This document shows positions 11,920 to 20,742 of a stretch of 64,000 bases of DNA, in pieces. The notes under the pieces were generated by a model. It ran no database searches. It was not told the origin of the DNA and saw nothing but the letters and a program-made list of their open reading frames with translations. Every line of letters starts with the position of its first letter. Position 1 is the stretch's first letter. A program made the position numbers and the translations under genes. Source of the DNA: Janthinobacterium rivuli (GTDB lineage: Bacteria; Pseudomonadota; Gammaproteobacteria; Burkholderiales; Burkholderiaceae_D); NCBI RefSeq assembly GCF_029690045.1, contig NZ_CP121464.1, forward strand, positions 1,302,001 through 1,366,000. The letters run 5' to 3'.

Positions 11920-14073
11920 TTAGAAACTATATTGGGCGCTGACACCCAGCAGCCAGTTGCGGCCAGGCGCCGCTTCATAGTAGCGCTTGTTGCTGTCGCC
12001 GACGATGACGGAGCCCACGTAGGTCTTGTCGAAAAGATTGTTCAGGCGGGCAAATTCCTTGAAGCGCCAATTCCCCACGTTTTGTTTGGCGTTGAAGCGC
12101 GCATTGAACACCGTATAGCCGGGCGCCGGTTTTTCGATGTTGCTGTCTTCCGCGTAGACCTGGTTGCTGGCCACGCTTTCCAGCGCCGCGCCAAAACGGT
12201 CGAGCGTGTCTTTCCAGGCCAGTTCCGCGAACAGATTGGCGCTGGGCACGCCCGGCAAGCGGCTGCCTTCGCGCACGCTGCCAAACGCCTGGTCATACAC
12301 GGCGTGCAGGCTGGTGAGGGCTACTTTTGTCGTGAAGCCATATGGCAAGTTCGAGTCCAGCGACACTTCCATACCCTGACGCAAGGTTTTACCTGCATTG
12401 CGATAGCTGGTGCGCCCGCCGCTGGACTTGTCGACCACCAGCTCGTCGTTGGTCTTGATCTGGAACACGGCCGCGTTTACGTGGGTGTTGTTGGCGATTC
12501 TGGCCTTGATGCCCGCTTCCAGGTTGGTGCTGGTGGCTGGTTTCAGCTGGTAATTGAAGCCGCCGCCCGTGCCCGAGTAAAACAGTTCATTCAAGGTAGG
12601 TGCCTCAAAACCGCGCGCGGCGCTGGCGTAGACGTTGACGTTCGGCGTCAGTTTATACAGCAGACCCAGCACCGGTGTCGTGTGGCTGAACTCCAGGCTG
12701 CCGCTGTCGTTGCCATTGCTGAGATAGTGGTCGTCGACCGCCACTTTCATCTTGCTGTAGCGCAAACCTGCGCTGAGCAGCCATGGGCCGCTTTGCCATT
12801 CCGCCTGGATATAGGGATCGAGGCTGGAGACGACATTTTGCTCGTCGCGGCGCAGCTTGCCTTTTACGCCAAACGTGTTGCCGATGTAATTTTCATAACC
12901 CGTGCGGTCGTCGCTGGAGCGGCCGTAATCGATGCCGATGGTGGTGCTCAGCTTGCCGCCTGCCAGCTGGTTCACGTGCAGCCAGTTGGTGTCGATGCCG
13001 TAGAACTCACGCTGGAAGTCGACCACGCCGCCTGAATGTGTGAGTATTCCATTAATAGTTTGATTTTGTAGGAACTTGGAGAAGGCCTGATATTGGATCA
13101 CCTCGCGGTTGCCGCCATACACCATTACATGCAGGCGGTCGTCGCCGAACGACTGTTCATAGGTGGCGCCGATTTGCTGGTGGTCGATACTCTTGCGCGT
13201 GTTGTAGCGCTCGGCCAGGGTGCGCTTCGGGTTCTGCGTGTCGCTCGCATCGGTTTCTCCGGCGCGCGGGTCGCGGGCAAACGTGGCCCAGGTGGCGCCC
13301 AGCGGATCTTGTGTGTTGCCCTGATGCAGGCTGTTGGCGACGATGGTCAGCTTGCTGTCCGCCGTCGGCTTGACGGTGATCTTGCCGAACGCCTGTTCGC
13401 GCGTGGCGGCGCTGTGGTCGCGGAAACCATCGGTGCGGAAGCGCGAGCCGTCGAGCACGTAGCCGATGCCGCCGGCCTGGCCTTGCGCCGTCAAGTCCAC
13501 CTTGTTGGTGCCATAGCTGCCGCCCGTCACATTCAATTCGACGGACGGGGGATTTTGTCCATCCTTGGAAAACAGCTGGATCACGCCGCCCGAATGGTTG
13601 CCGTAGATGGCAGAAAACGGTCCACGCAGTACTTCGATGCGCTCGGCCGTGTCGAGGTTGAAGGTGGCGGCCTGGCCCTGGCCGTCCGGCATGCTGGCGG
13701 GAATGCCATCGCTGATCAGTTTGACGCCCCGCACGCCGAAAGCCGAGCGGGCGCCGAAGCCGCGCGACGAGATCTGCAAGTCTTGCGCATAGTTCTGACG
13801 ATTTTGCACGACCAGGCCCGGCACGGCGGCCAGCGCTTCCGACGCGTTGACGCGGATTTGGCCATCCTGGATACGGGCGCTGTCGACGACGTCGATCGAG
13901 GCCGGCACTTCCTGGCTGGGGTGGGCGATGCGGCTGCCGCTGACGACCACCGTATCCATCAGTTGCCCGTTGGCCAGGTCAGCTGCCTCGGCGGCAAAGA
14001 CGTGGGGGGCGAGGGTGGCGCTACCAGCGACAAACAGGCTGGCGATGGTGTTCAGGCGGAAACGATGCTGCAT
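11920..14073 (-). CDS. TonB-dependent outer-membrane receptor of the alcohol dehydrogenase cluster
   Basis: A 717-residue TonB-dependent receptor with signal peptide MQHRFRLNTIASLFVAGSAT..FA, TonB box-like DTVVVSGSR (about residues 39-47), a plug with SSRGFGARSAFGVRGVKL and RIEVLRGPFSAIYGNHSGGVIQLF, and a barrel ending in an aromatic residue (SAQYSF). I chose the ATG at 14073 because GGAGA precedes it at good spacing; a longer frame begins at 14160 but would start inside the promoter. The gene sits in the middle of the quinoprotein cluster and has its own sigma-54-like promoter, so it is probably co-regulated with alcohol oxidation. The ligand cannot be read from sequence; a lanthanide chelate or a PQQ-related compound are candidates by context, a ferric siderophore the default alternative. 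Confidence 0.88.
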   Translation of the reverse strand: MQHRFRLNTIASLFVAGSATLAPHVFAAEAADLANGQLMDTVVVSGSRIAHPSQEVPASIDVVDSARIQDGQIRVNASEALAAVPGLVVQNRQNYAQDLQISSRGFGARSAFGVRGVKLISDGIPASMPDGQGQAATFNLDTAERIEVLRGPFSAIYGNHSGGVIQLFSKDGQNPPSVELNVTGGSYGTNKVDLTAQGQAGGIGYVLDGSRFRTDGFRDHSAATREQAFGKITVKPTADSKLTIVANSLHQGNTQDPLGATWATFARDPRAGETDASDTQNPKRTLAERYNTRKSIDHQQIGATYEQSFGDDRLHVMVYGGNREVIQYQAFSKFLQNQTINGILTHSGGVVDFQREFYGIDTNWLHVNQLAGGKLSTTIGIDYGRSSDDRTGYENYIGNTFGVKGKLRRDEQNVVSSLDPYIQAEWQSGPWLLSAGLRYSKMKVAVDDHYLSNGNDSGSLEFSHTTPVLGLLYKLTPNVNVYASAARGFEAPTLNELFYSGTGGGFNYQLKPATSTNLEAGIKARIANNTHVNAAVFQIKTNDELVVDKSSGGRTSYRNAGKTLRQGMEVSLDSNLPYGFTTKVALTSLHAVYDQAFGSVREGSRLPGVPSANLFAELAWKDTLDRFGAALESVASNQVYAEDSNIEKPAPGYTVFNARFNAKQNVGNWRFKEFARLNNLFDKTYVGSVIVGDSNKRYYEAAPGRNWLLGVSAQYSF

Positions 14074-14143
14074 GCGGATTCTCCAATGTGAATAAAAGCC
14101 TGCTTTGGTCGCGTGCGCGGCGCAGGTCTGCATAGTTGTATCA

Positions 14144-14159
14144 AGCAATATGCCTGCCA
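14144..14159 (-). promoter_or_regulatory. Sigma-54-like promoter of the TonB receptor gene
   Basis: On the minus strand TGGCAGG-CATA-TTGCT, one mismatch to the RpoN consensus, with the invariant GG and GC correctly 12 bases apart. It is 71 bases upstream of the receptor ATG. Confidence 0.65.
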
Positions 14160-14196
14160 TGTCTCCATTGGTGGGCTGAAATTATACGCGTGTCAG

Positions 14197-14212
14197 TGGC
14201 ACGGCGTTTGCA
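14197..14212 (+). promoter_or_regulatory. Sigma-54 promoter of the beta-propeller gene
   Basis: TGGCACG-GCGT-TTGCA, a full match to the RpoN consensus, 67 bases before the ATG at 14279. It is divergent from the TonB receptor promoter about 40 bases away, so both may share activator sites. Confidence 0.85.
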
Positions 14213-14278
14213 TGCAGCAATGTTCAGATGCGCCGATGCCGCGCGCTTTTCCTGTGTTTTGCCATTGAAAAGGTGATT

Positions 14279-15235
14279 ATGCCCAACTTCTTCCTGCGCT
14301 TGCGCCAAGTTTTCTGGCTGTTGCCGGCGCTCGCCAGCACCGCCGTCCAGGCCGTCCCCTTTGCCTATGTTCCCAATGAAAAATCGGGCACCCTGAGCGT
14401 GATCGATACGGCCACCGATCAGGTCGTGCGCCAGATCGCCGCGGGCAAGCGTCCGCGCGGCATTGCCGCCAACCCCAGCGGGCGGCAATTGTTTGTCACG
14501 GACGCGGCCAGCAGCGCCTTGCTGCTGATCGATAACGCTGGCGGCGCGCCCGTGCGCACGGTGGCGCTGGGCAAGTCGCCGGAAGGTGTCAGCGCTTCGC
14601 AAGATGGTAGCCACGTGGCCGTGGCCGTCGAGGAAAACAATAGCGTGGCCTTGCTCGACGGGCATACAGGCAGCTTGCTTGCCGATATCAAGGTGCACGG
14701 ACGTAACCCGGAACATGCCGTGTTCAGCCCCGATGGGCGCTGGCTGCTGGTCAGCGCGGAAGAGGCCGAGCAAGTCGACGTCATTGATGTGGCACAACGC
14801 CGCCAGGTCGCGTCCATTGCCGTGGGACTGCGTCCGCGCGGCATCGGCTTCAGTCCGGACTCGGGCCGTGCCTACGTGGCGTGCGAACTGGTCAATGCCG
14901 TCTACGTCATCGACATGGCCGCGCGCAAGGCTATTGCCACCATTCCCGCTGGCAAGAATGCGAATGGCATCGTGGTCCATCCCGGCGGCAAGCAGGTGTA
15001 TGTCTCGAACGGTATCGACGGCACGGTGATGGTGATCGACACGGCCAGCAACAAGGTGACGGCCACCATTCCCGTCGGCAAGCGCCCGTGGAATATGGCC
15101 ATCACGCCCGATGGCGCCAAGCTGTACGTGGCCAATGGCCGCTCGAACAGCGTTTCCGTCATCGACACGGCCAGCGCGCGCAAGGTGGCCGATATTGCCG
15201 TGGGCGAATTGCCATGGGGCGTGGTGATTCGCTAG
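14279..15235 (+). CDS. PQQ-dependent catabolism-associated beta-propeller protein (YVTN repeats)
   Basis: A 318-residue exported protein with a signal peptide ending STAVQA, followed by about seven repeats of the YVTN type. They recur as AYVPNEKSGTLSVIDTAT, VYVSNGIDGTVMVIDTAS and LYVANGRSNSVSVIDTAS, each with a G(K/L)RPxG/PWN turn. This repeat family is regularly encoded next to quinoprotein alcohol dehydrogenases; the molecular role is not established and binding of PQQ or of the dehydrogenase is only a suggestion. The ATG at 14279 (after AAAAGGTG) gives a proper signal peptide. It is monocistronic behind its own sigma-54 promoter. Confidence 0.87.
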   Translation: MPNFFLRLRQVFWLLPALASTAVQAVPFAYVPNEKSGTLSVIDTATDQVVRQIAAGKRPRGIAANPSGRQLFVTDAASSALLLIDNAGGAPVRTVALGKSPEGVSASQDGSHVAVAVEENNSVALLDGHTGSLLADIKVHGRNPEHAVFSPDGRWLLVSAEEAEQVDVIDVAQRRQVASIAVGLRPRGIGFSPDSGRAYVACELVNAVYVIDMAARKAIATIPAGKNANGIVVHPGGKQVYVSNGIDGTVMVIDTASNKVTATIPVGKRPWNMAITPDGAKLYVANGRSNSVSVIDTASARKVADIAVGELPWGVVIR

Positions 15236-15250
15236 TGGCACAGGCGCAGG

Positions 15251-15267
15251 TGTTCCAGTCTGGTACA
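15251..15267. promoter_or_regulatory. 17-bp dyad, candidate activator site (aldehyde dehydrogenase operon)
   Basis: TGTTCCA-GTC-TGGTACA, a near-perfect palindrome, followed at 15270 by another TGTTCCA half site. It lies about 117 bases upstream of the -24 element, the usual distance for an enhancer-binding protein. It matches the dyad at 10432 in architecture and sequence. Confidence 0.55.
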
Positions 15268-15383
15268 CCTGTTCCATTGTGCAGCGGCTCAAGCCCGGGC
15301 ATGCGCTGAAAAGCGCGCCGGTATTGATGCCGCGCCCTTGCAACAAGAGTAAAACCGGCTAAGTTTGTAGTGGGATGGCGAGC

Positions 15384-15398
15384 TGGCACGGCATTTGC
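15384..15398 (+). promoter_or_regulatory. Sigma-54 promoter of the aldehyde/alcohol dehydrogenase operon
   Basis: TGGCACG-GCAT-TTGC fits the core RpoN consensus and lies 88 bases before the aldehyde dehydrogenase ATG. Downstream genes up to 19246 follow with short gaps, so the PQQ dehydrogenase is probably transcribed from here. Confidence 0.88.
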
Positions 15399-15486
15399 GG
15401 AAGACTCCGTGTACTCACCCCATCTGTACCAGGACGTTTGATTTTAATTAAGTAATTCCATTCTAATTAACCCGATAGAGGACGAC

Positions 15487-17007
15487 ATGAATCTCGCAGA
15501 CATCAGCAAACTGGGCGTAGCCAATCCCTTCAAACAACGCTATGACAATTACATCGGCGGCAAATTCGTTGCCCCAGTAAAAGGTGAATACTTTCCTAAC
15601 ATCACGCCGATCACCGGCTTGCCGTTTTGCGAAATCGCCCGCTCCACGGCCGAGGACGTCGATCTGGCCTTGGACGCCGCGCATGCCGCCAAGGATGCCT
15701 GGGGCAAGACCTCGCCTGCCGAGCGCGCCAATATCCTGAACCGCATCGCCGACCGCATCGAGCAGAACTTGAGCCTGATCGCCACGGCGGAAACCATTGA
15801 CAACGGCAAGCCGATCCGCGAAACGATGAATGCCGACATTCCGCTGGCCATCGACCATTTCCGTTATTTTGCCGGCTGCATCCGCGCGCAGGAAGGTTCC
15901 GTCGCGCAAATCGATGCGGAAACCTATGCCTACCACTACCACGAGCCGCTCGGTGTCGTGGGTCAGATCATTCCATGGAATTTCCCGATTCTGATGGCCG
16001 TGTGGAAACTGGCGCCAGCCCTGGCCGCCGGCAATTGCGTGGTACTCAAGCCGGCCGAGCAGACCCCAGCGTCCATCATGGTGTTGATCGAGCTGATCGG
16101 CGACTTGCTGCCACCGGGCGTGCTGAACATCATCAACGGTTTCGGCCTGGAAGCGGGCAAGCCGCTGGCCTCGAGCAAGCGCATCGCCAAGATCGCCTTT
16201 ACGGGCGAAACGGGCACGGGCCGCTTGATCATGGGGTACGCGGCGCAAAACCTGATTCCCGTCACCCTGGAGCTGGGCGGCAAGTCGCCGAACATCTTCT
16301 TTGAAGACGTGATGGATGCTGACGATGACTATTTCGACAAATGCCTCGAAGGCTTCACCATGTTTGCGCTGAACCAGGGCGAAGTGTGCACCTGCCCGTC
16401 GCGCGTGCTGATTCAGGAATCGATCTACGAGAAATTCATCGAACGGGCCCTGAAGCGCGTGGCGGCCATCAAGCAGGGCAACCCGCTTGACTCGTCCACC
16501 ATGATCGGTGCGCAGGCGTCGCAGGAGCAGCTGGAAAAAATCTTGTCCTACCTCGACATCGGCCGTCAGGAAGGCGCGGAAGTGCTGGCCGGCGGCGAGC
16601 GCAACACGCAGGCGGGTGACCTGGAAGGCGGCTATTACGTGCGTCCGACCGTGTTCAAGGGCAACAACAAGATGCGCATCTTCCAGGAAGAAATCTTCGG
16701 CCCCGTCGTGTCCGTGACCACCTTCAAGGATGAGGCCGAAGCGCTGGCGATTGCCAACGACACCTTGTATGGCCTCGGTGCCGGCTTGTGGACGCGTGAC
16801 GGTTCGCGCGCCTTCCGCATGGGACGCGCCATCCAGGCGGGTCGCGTGTGGACCAATTGCTACCACCTGTATCCAGCTCACGCCGCGTTCGGCGGTTACA
16901 AGCAATCGGGTATCGGCCGCGAAAACCACAAGATGATGCTCGATCACTACCAGCAAACGAAGAACTTGCTGGTGAGCTATAGCCCGAAAGCGCTGGGCTT
17001 CTTCTAA
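15487..17007 (+). CDS. exaC: NAD-dependent aldehyde dehydrogenase, ExaC type
   Basis: Oxidises the aldehyde made by the quinoprotein alcohol dehydrogenase to the acid, in the cytoplasm. The 506-residue protein shows the ALDH blocks IIPWNFP near residue 161, the cofactor-binding FTGETGTGR near 240 (NAD specificity likely), the general-base [11 protein letters not shown] near 261 and the nucleophile in [11 protein letters not shown] near 302. It ends [15 protein letters not shown], typical of the acetaldehyde dehydrogenase ExaC/AldA group. GAGGAC precedes the ATG. It is first in the operon with DUF779 and the PQQ dehydrogenase. Confidence 0.92.
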   Translation: MNLADISKLGVANPFKQRYDNYIGGKFVAPVKGEYFPNITPITGLPFCEIARSTAEDVDLALDAAHAAKDAWGKTSPAERANILNRIADRIEQNLSLIATAETIDNGKPIRETMNADIPLAIDHFRYFAGCIRAQEGSVAQIDAETYAYHYHEPLGVVGQIIPWNFPILMAVWKLAPALAAGNCVVLKPAEQTPASIMVLIELIGDLLPPGVLNIINGFGLEAGKPLASSKRIAKIAFTGETGTGRLIMGYAAQNLIPVTLELGGKSPNIFFEDVMDADDDYFDKCLEGFTMFALNQGEVCTCPSRVLIQESIYEKFIERALKRVAAIKQGNPLDSSTMIGAQASQEQLEKILSYLDIGRQEGAEVLAGGERNTQAGDLEGGYYVRPTVFKGNNKMRIFQEEIFGPVVSVTTFKDEAEALAIANDTLYGLGAGLWTRDGSRAFRMGRAIQAGRVWTNCYHLYPAHAAFGGYKQSGIGRENHKMMLDHYQQTKNLLVSYSPKALGFF

Positions 17008-17061
17008 ACCGGTACACGCGCCGCGCTTGTAGTCCGGGCGCGGCGCGCAGAAAGGGATGCC

Positions 17062-17451
17062 ATGAGTGCAGCAATTGCCCGGGTGGTCGCCACCGATGCG
17101 GCGCTGGAAATGATGGAAAAATTGCGCCAGCGTCACGGCCCGCTGATGTTTTTCCAGTCGGGCGGCTGCTGCGACGGCAGTACGCCCATGTGCTACGCGC
17201 TGGGCGAGTTCGATGTCAGCGACACCGACATCTATCTCGGCAATTTGAATGGCACACCGTTTTACATGGGACTCGAGCAATTCGAGTACTGGGAGCATAC
17301 CCAGTTGATTATTGATGTGGTCGATGGCAATGGCGGCATGTTTTCACTCGACAACGGTACGGGCAAGCGCTTTTTGACGCGCTCGCGCCTGTTCACCGAT
17401 GAAGAGTGCGCGCTGTTGCATGCCCAGCCGCATGAGCACCGCAAGACTTGA
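17062..17451 (+). CDS. DUF779 family protein
   Basis: A 129-residue soluble protein of the DUF779 family, recognisable by [16 protein letters not shown] (residues about 30-45) and the [15 protein letters not shown] stretch. The family often sits beside aldehyde dehydrogenases of the ExaC type, as here, but its function is not established. The clustered cysteines (CC and C) near the N-terminus suggest metal or redox chemistry; that is inference. It is the middle gene of a three-gene operon, 54 bases after the aldehyde dehydrogenase and 34 bases before the alcohol dehydrogenase, with AAAGGGA before its ATG. Confidence 0.85.
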   Translation: MSAAIARVVATDAALEMMEKLRQRHGPLMFFQSGGCCDGSTPMCYALGEFDVSDTDIYLGNLNGTPFYMGLEQFEYWEHTQLIIDVVDGNGGMFSLDNGTGKRFLTRSRLFTDEECALLHAQPHEHRKT

Positions 17452-17485
17452 TACACACATACTAATAAAACAGAGGGAGATGATT

Positions 17486-19246
17486 GTGCAGAAAAAAATC
17501 ATGGGGATCGTCGTCGGTTTGGGATTGGCATCCTTGGCCTCATTGGTCCAGGCGGCCGACGTGGGCAATGTCACGAATGCCATGCTCGACAGCACGGCGA
17601 AGAATCCGGCCAGCGTGCTGTCGTTTGGCATGGGCACGCAGGGCCAGCGTTATTCGCCGTTGACGCAAATCAATGACAAGACCGTGGCCAGGCTGGTGCC
17701 GGCCTGGTCGTTCTCGTTTGGCGGCGAAAAGCAGCGTGGCCAGGAATCGCAGCCGCTGATTCATAACGGCAAGATGTTCGTCACGGCATCGTATTCGCGC
17801 ATCTTTGCCGTCGACTTGAAAACGGGCGCCAAGCTGTGGAAATATGAGCATCGCTTGCCGGACGGCATCATGCCCTGCTGCGACGTGGTCAACCGCGGCG
17901 CCGCCCTGTATGGCAACCTGGTGATTTTCGGCACGCTCGACGCCTACCTGGTGGCGCTGGACCAGAACACGGGCAAGATCGTCTGGAAGGAGAAAGTCGA
18001 CGATTATGCGGCAGGCTACTCGATGACGGCCGCGCCGCTGATCGCCGAAGGCTTGCTGCTGACGGGCGTGTCGGGCGGGGAATTTGGCATCGTCGGCAGG
18101 GTCGAAGCGCGCAACCCGATGACGGGCGACCTCGTGTGGACTCGTCCAACGGTAGAGGGGCACATGGGCCACCGCTACGACAAGGATGGCAAGGCCATCG
18201 ATAACGGCATTTCGGGAACGGTGAACAAGACCTGGCCGGGCGACCTGTGGAAAACGGGCGGCGCCTCGACGTGGATGGGCGGCACCTACGATCCGCAAAC
18301 CAAGCTCGCGTATTTCGGCACGGGCAACCCGGCGCCGTGGAACAGCCACTTGCGTCCCGGCGACAACCTTTACTCTTCCTCCACCGTGGCGCTGGACGTG
18401 AAAACGGGCCAGATCAAATGGGCGTATCAAAACACGCCGAACGATGCCTGGGATTTCGATGGCGCCAACGAGTTCGTCACCTTCGACATGGATGGCAAGC
18501 GCTACGGCGGCAAGGCCGACCGCAACGGTTTCTTTTATGTGATCGACGCCAGCACGGGCAAGCTGCAGAACGCCTTTCCGTTTGTGAAGAAAATCACCTG
18601 GGCCAGCAGCATCGACCTGAAGACGGGCCGGCCAAACTACATCGCCGCCGGCCGTCCTGGCGACCCGACCAAGGGAGAGGAGGGCAAGAAGGGCACGACC
18701 GTGTTTGCCGCGCCCGCTTTCCTCGGCGCCAAAAACCAGATGCCGATGGCGTACTCGCCGCAAACCAAGCTGTTCTATGTGCCGGCGAACGAATGGGGCA
18801 TGGATATCTGGAACGAGCCGATCAGCTACAAGAAGGGCGGCGCTTTCCTCGGTGCCGGTTTCACCATCAAGCCCTTGTTTGACGACTACATCGGCGCCAT
18901 GCGCGCCGTCGATCCAAAGACGGGCAAGATCGTCTGGGAAATCAAGAACAACGCGCCGCTGTGGGGCGGTGTGATGAGCACGGCCGGCAACCTGGTGTTC
19001 TACGGCACGCCGGAAGGTTTCCTGAAAGCCGTCGACGCGAAGACGGGCAAGGAGCTGTGGAAATTCCAGACGGGCTCCGGCGTCGTGGCGCCGCCCGTCA
19101 CCTGGCAGGATGGCGACACGCAATATGTAGCCGTCGTTTCCGGCTGGGGTGGCGCGGTGCCGCTGTGGGGCGGCGAAGTGGCGAAGAAGGTCAACTTCCT
19201 GGAGCAGGGCGGTTCCGTGTGGGTTTTCAAGCTGGCATCGAAGTAA
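17486..19246 (+). CDS. pedH: PQQ-dependent alcohol dehydrogenase, lanthanide type (PedH/ExaF-like)
   Basis: Periplasmic quinoprotein that oxidises primary alcohols and passes electrons to cytochrome c550. It is an eight-bladed propeller of 586 residues with signal peptide ending LVQA, adjacent cysteines Cys131-Cys132 (MPCCDV) that form the disulfide next to PQQ, and W-motifs such as [14 protein letters not shown]. The catalytic Asp323 lies in AWDFDGANE and is followed two positions later by Asp325. That extra Asp marks lanthanide-binding enzymes (XoxF, ExaF, PedH), whereas calcium enzymes have Ala, Ser or Thr there. I prefer the GTG at 17486, seven bases after GAGGGA; an ATG at 17480 would lie too close to it. 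No PQQ synthesis genes are in the window. Confidence 0.92.
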   Translation: MQKKIMGIVVGLGLASLASLVQAADVGNVTNAMLDSTAKNPASVLSFGMGTQGQRYSPLTQINDKTVARLVPAWSFSFGGEKQRGQESQPLIHNGKMFVTASYSRIFAVDLKTGAKLWKYEHRLPDGIMPCCDVVNRGAALYGNLVIFGTLDAYLVALDQNTGKIVWKEKVDDYAAGYSMTAAPLIAEGLLLTGVSGGEFGIVGRVEARNPMTGDLVWTRPTVEGHMGHRYDKDGKAIDNGISGTVNKTWPGDLWKTGGASTWMGGTYDPQTKLAYFGTGNPAPWNSHLRPGDNLYSSSTVALDVKTGQIKWAYQNTPNDAWDFDGANEFVTFDMDGKRYGGKADRNGFFYVIDASTGKLQNAFPFVKKITWASSIDLKTGRPNYIAAGRPGDPTKGEEGKKGTTVFAAPAFLGAKNQMPMAYSPQTKLFYVPANEWGMDIWNEPISYKKGGAFLGAGFTIKPLFDDYIGAMRAVDPKTGKIVWEIKNNAPLWGGVMSTAGNLVFYGTPEGFLKAVDAKTGKELWKFQTGSGVVAPPVTWQDGDTQYVAVVSGWGGAVPLWGGEVAKKVNFLEQGGSVWVFKLASK

Positions 19247-19309
19247 CGGGGTGAAGCATCCGGGCCACTCGGATGGGTGTCTCCCTGTCCGCCGGGTGTT
19301 TTCTTTTTG

Positions 19310-19336
19310 CTGACGGTCCAGGCCGTCAGTTTTTTG
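19310..19336 (+). terminator. Terminator after the PQQ dehydrogenase gene
   Basis: CTGACGG-TCCAGG-CCGTCAG followed by six T. It separates the dehydrogenase operon from the porin promoter. Confidence 0.85.
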
Positions 19337-19454
19337 TTTACCTGTATGCCCGATACGCCTGCTTGCGGTCAAAAAATGAACACTGTCAGTGGCGATTGAT
19401 CCGCCGCTGCACACCTTAAATACGCTTTTTCTCTTTCTCCCTCTGAGCCGTGCT

Positions 19455-19469
19455 GGGCACGCTTATTGC
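19455..19469 (+). promoter_or_regulatory. Sigma-54-like promoter of the porin-nosR-apbE operon
   Basis: GGGCACG-CTTA-TTGC matches the RpoN consensus with one mismatch (the first T), and the GG/GC spacing is correct. It lies 65 bases before the porin ATG. Confidence 0.75.
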
Positions 19470-19533
19470 CAAAGCTTGAGGTACATCAATCACTGGTGTG
19501 CACACTAAAAACAGAGAAGAAAGAGGAGAAGCA

Positions 19534-20694
19534 ATGAACACATGGATCAAGCTGGGGAGCCTGGGTGTCATGACAATCGCAACGGTGGGACAGGCGCAAG
19601 CCGTCGATATCAAGGCTGGCGACTGGACCGTGTCGGTGGGCGGCATCGTCAACGCCTATTACACGCAAGTGTCGTGTTCGGGCGATGCGGTGGGCGGGCT
19701 GGCGCTGGGCGGCCAGGCGCTCGGTTGCGGCGGAGAGAAGGACCGCACCACCATCGGCAATGGCTTGCTGCCGAACGGCTTGATCACCTCGGCCTCATCG
19801 CGGCTGGGCGAGTACGACGTGAAAGCCTTGATCGGCATCTACAACTCGACGGCCACGGACAGCGCCATCAGCCAGAACAGCGTGGTCGACGTGCGCCAGG
19901 CCTTCTTTACGTTTGGCAATGAACACATGGGCACCTTCAAGCTGGGCCGCGACTATGGCATCTTCGGCGCAAATGCGATTTTGTCCGACATGACCTTGTT
20001 GGGCTCGGGCGCACCGGTGCAGGCGACGCAGCGGGGCCGGGTGACCCTGGGCCATATCGGCGCCGGCTACACGTATCTGGGCAACTATGGCCAGATCATG
20101 TACAGCTCGCCGAAGTCGGGCGGCGTTGGCGTCGACGTGGCGCTGGTCAGTCCCGTCTCCGATACGCCCATCGTGGCAGGCTCGACCTATTCCTCGAAGT
20201 CGAGTCCGCAAGTGCAGGCGCAGCTGACGTATGCGCAGGAAGGCTTGAAGGCGTGGCTGGGCGTGAAGTCGCAAAAATTCACGTCGAAAACGCCAGGTGT
20301 TGATGACCTGACCATGCGCGGCGTGGAAGTGGGCGGCTCGTACCAGATGGGGCCGGCTGGCGTGCTGCTCAACTTCCAGGGCGGCAAAGGATTGGGGATT
20401 CTCTCCGATGCGGACCAGGGCGATACCAAGTCGAAGAACTGGCTGCTGCAAGGCACGTATAAAACGACGGACAAGCTGAAGCTGGGCTTGTCCTATGGCA
20501 TCAGCAAGAACGACGACAACACGGCCGGCACGGGCGGCTTGAAGTCGAACGCCAACCTGACCCTGGGCGCGTACTACTCGCTCAACAGCGCGATCACCCT
20601 GGTGGGCGAGCTGGGCCAGACGCGCTCGAAAGGCTTTACGGGCGGCGAGGCAAAGATGAATGGCGTGTCCTTGGGCGGCATTATTTTCTTCTAA
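19534..20694 (+). CDS. Outer-membrane porin of the alcohol oxidation cluster
   Basis: A 386-residue betaproteobacterial-type general porin. It has a signal peptide ending GQAQA, an opening strand VSVGGIVNAYYTQV, a DVRQAFFTFGNEHMGTFKLGRDYGI segment typical of the loop-3 approach in Gram-negative porins, and a C-terminal strand ending GVSLGGIIFF with a terminal Phe. The ATG at 19534 follows AGAGGAG; an upstream ATG at 19498 has no ribosome site. Its position behind a sigma-54 promoter and before nosR/apbE suggests it admits alcohol substrates or small solutes for this pathway, which is inference. Confidence 0.88.
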   Translation: MNTWIKLGSLGVMTIATVGQAQAVDIKAGDWTVSVGGIVNAYYTQVSCSGDAVGGLALGGQALGCGGEKDRTTIGNGLLPNGLITSASSRLGEYDVKALIGIYNSTATDSAISQNSVVDVRQAFFTFGNEHMGTFKLGRDYGIFGANAILSDMTLLGSGAPVQATQRGRVTLGHIGAGYTYLGNYGQIMYSSPKSGGVGVDVALVSPVSDTPIVAGSTYSSKSSPQVQAQLTYAQEGLKAWLGVKSQKFTSKTPGVDDLTMRGVEVGGSYQMGPAGVLLNFQGGKGLGILSDADQGDTKSKNWLLQGTYKTTDKLKLGLSYGISKNDDNTAGTGGLKSNANLTLGAYYSLNSAITLVGELGQTRSKGFTGGEAKMNGVSLGGIIFF

Positions 20695-20702
20695 CCAATA
20701 AA

Positions 20703-20729
20703 TGCGGCGCCTTGCGACAGGGCGCCGCA
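20703..20729 (+). other. Intercistronic hairpin between porin and nosR-like gene
   Basis: TGCGGCGCC and GGCGCCGCA form a perfect 9-bp stem around a 9-base loop in the 48-base gap. No T run follows, so it is more likely an mRNA-stability or attenuation element than a full terminator. It would allow more porin than NosR-like protein from one transcript. Confidence 0.6.
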
Positions 20730-20742
20730 CGGAGCACCATGC

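Noticed and set aside
15463..17298. Long minus-strand frame over the aldehyde dehydrogenase gene, and similar ones at 17540-19414 and 41633-43699
   Set aside because: All lie antisense to genes with clear catalytic or transport motifs and show no motif of their own.
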